Shown here one piece after another: positions 62,640 to 64,000 of a stretch of 64,000 nucleotides of DNA. Under the pieces are notes generated by a model. The model was not told where the DNA came from and ran no database searches. It worked only from the letters and a program-made list of their open reading frames with translations. Numbering within the stretch: position 1 is the stretch's first letter; the number at the start of each line of letters is the position of its first letter. This DNA is from Hymenolepis diminuta (taxonomy: Eukaryota; Platyhelminthes; Cestoda; Cyclophyllidea; Hymenolepididae). The stretch lies in the NCBI GenBank assembly GCA_900708905.1, contig CAADRB010000074.1, forward strand, positions 393,880-457,879, read 5' to 3'. Made by a program: the position numbers and the translations under genes.

Positions 62640-62835
62640 TGTGTGTCCATGGCACACTGGTCACAGTGTACGTCTGCCACGTCAGAAATCACGGGTCCGA
62701 TTCCTAGTGGTCAACCACACCGGTTAAGTTTGACTAACATGGTAGATGGTAGAAATTGCGTCTCTCACCAGGTAGGTCCCATGATGTCAGTCCCTTTCCG
62801 AGGTAAGCGTTGGAGAACGCTTTCTTTAATGCGCT
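62640..62835 (+). repeat. SINE-like repeat, most complete copy
   Basis: A-box-like TGGCACACTGG at 62650-62660 and B-box-like GGGTCCGATTCC at 62693-62704. The body follows with CACCGGTTAAGTTTGACTAA, GTCTCTCACCAGGTAGGTCC and CATGATGTCAGTCC, then CGAGGTAAGCG. Confidence 0.6.
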
Positions 62836-64000
62836 TGGAATTACTGTGTTCAAATATATACACTATGATTTTTAAATAATTAAATTAAGAATTGGGAACT
62901 ATTTTTAGGAACTATTTTCTAACAACCGTTTGGTAAATTTGGTTGACTATTAACGTAAGGGGGTCTTCTGTGTTCAGTCATGGCTTCTGGTTTGATTGAA
63001 TCATACCGAGTGACAGAAAAAATTGTGAGAATTTTAGAATGAATACATTAGTTCAAACATGATTTAAGTATTTGTTAAGTTCAGATACCAATTAAATGTA
63101 CCAAATGGTAGTAAATAAAAAATTTTAAATTAGCGAAACATTAAGCTCTGCTTTAGAGAAAGCATAATCGCTGCCTGCTACAGTTGGATACCAACTATGA
63201 GCCACGTAATTGAATGAAAGGAAATTGTCCCAATCCCAAAGTTGATGAAATCGCAAATCTAGTGCATACTGGTTTATTCAGAGGCTGGAAATTAAAATGA
63301 CCGAAGGCCCTGTGTTTGCACATTATCGAAATGCAAAAATTAGGCTATTTTATAAAGGAAAATAGTCAAGATATTCGTAATTATCCGCTTTTTTCACATT
63401 TTAATATTTCCTTCCTTCAAGGCAATGCATGGCTTAGTTGCCAGGATCTGGTTGTTTTCCCACAGTTTTCATGCGGCCAGAAAAAAAAAAACCACCCACA
63501 TCGGAGTCTGTCGGGTGACCGGCCCAAACTCCCTTCTACTTCCATCTTGGCGGTTTAAATGCAACGTCTCACTTGTCATCTTATCTGTCTATCTGTCAAA
63601 TTGCCGTTACCGCTGCAATAACCTAATCGTCCTCGTTTTTCCTTTACCCACCCCGAATTTCCACTTTTTCACTCCCAGTGAGTTATCATAACTTGACCGG
63701 GGAAAAGGAAATTCTATCTGGAAGCGATGGCAAACCGAATTTCTACGAAGCGGAAGTCTAACATAGTCATTAATAAAAAAGAGAATTTATATATCATCAG
63801 AATGGATTAATTTTTCGCAATAAATAAAGTAAAAAATAAATAACTTACAAAATATAAACTAAGCGCTCCCCAAAAAATTGAACGCGAGTATAATAGAATC
63901 TAATATTTTAACAAAACTTTTGTATAGTGCAAAAGTCTGAGAATGAACATCATATTACTCCTTTGCATTCTGAACTATTAACTTATTACGAATGCAATCT

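Larger units (their letters stand above)
59346..64000. other. Non-coding right end
   Basis: AT-rich sequence with two SINE-like copies (60095-60350 minus, 62640-62835 plus). No gene is supported. Open frames at 61089-61425 and 63316-63691 carry no motif. Confidence 0.5.

Noticed and set aside
1..64000. Bacterial-type systems (operons, CRISPR arrays, attachment sites)
   Set aside because: Spliced animal genes throughout. No regularly spaced repeats or prokaryotic gene layout.

Overview
This window is eukaryotic nuclear DNA. It is AT-rich, with genes split by GT-AG introns that range from 37 bp to more than 6 kb. The mixture of very short introns (37, 38, 44, 44 bp) with multi-kilobase ones, together with the gene content, points to an animal, most likely a parasitic flatworm (cestode, trematode or monogenean). 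I cannot name the species from sequence alone.

Three multi-exon protein genes can be rebuilt with every splice junction in phase. (1) Minus strand, 9712 down to 437: a seven-exon, 921-codon nuclear-looking protein that I do not recognise. It is proline/serine-rich, with two RGRP/KGRP AT-hook-like cores, basic clusters and acidic serine patches. (2) Plus strand, 11436-30953: epsin, six exons and 604 aa, with an ENTH domain, two ubiquitin-interacting motifs, DPW-type AP2 motifs, a clathrin box and three C-terminal NPF motifs. It is an adaptor for clathrin-mediated endocytosis. (3) Minus strand, 48748 down to 36914: Notum, the secreted Wnt palmitoleoyl esterase, 12 exons and 606 aa, with a signal peptide and an intact Ser/Asp/His triad.

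The unknown gene and epsin are divergent, with about 1.7 kb between their start codons. Epsin and Notum are convergent, with about 6 kb between their stops. That interval carries a striking inverted repeat: two arms of about 290 bp, almost identical over most of their length, around a spacer of about 650 bp. Notum intron 1 (about 6.5 kb) holds two decayed elements on the opposite strand: one with CCHC zinc knuckles and one mariner-like transposase pseudogene.

The right end (49 to 64 kb) has no gene I can support. It starts with the Notum upstream region and a 30-base N gap. It also holds a short exon-like pair on the minus strand near 53.2-53.4 kb and copies of dispersed repeats. A tRNA-like, SINE-type repeat family (A-box and B-box-like motifs, then a shared body) recurs about ten times across the window on both strands. 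Two further repeat families are each seen as a pair.
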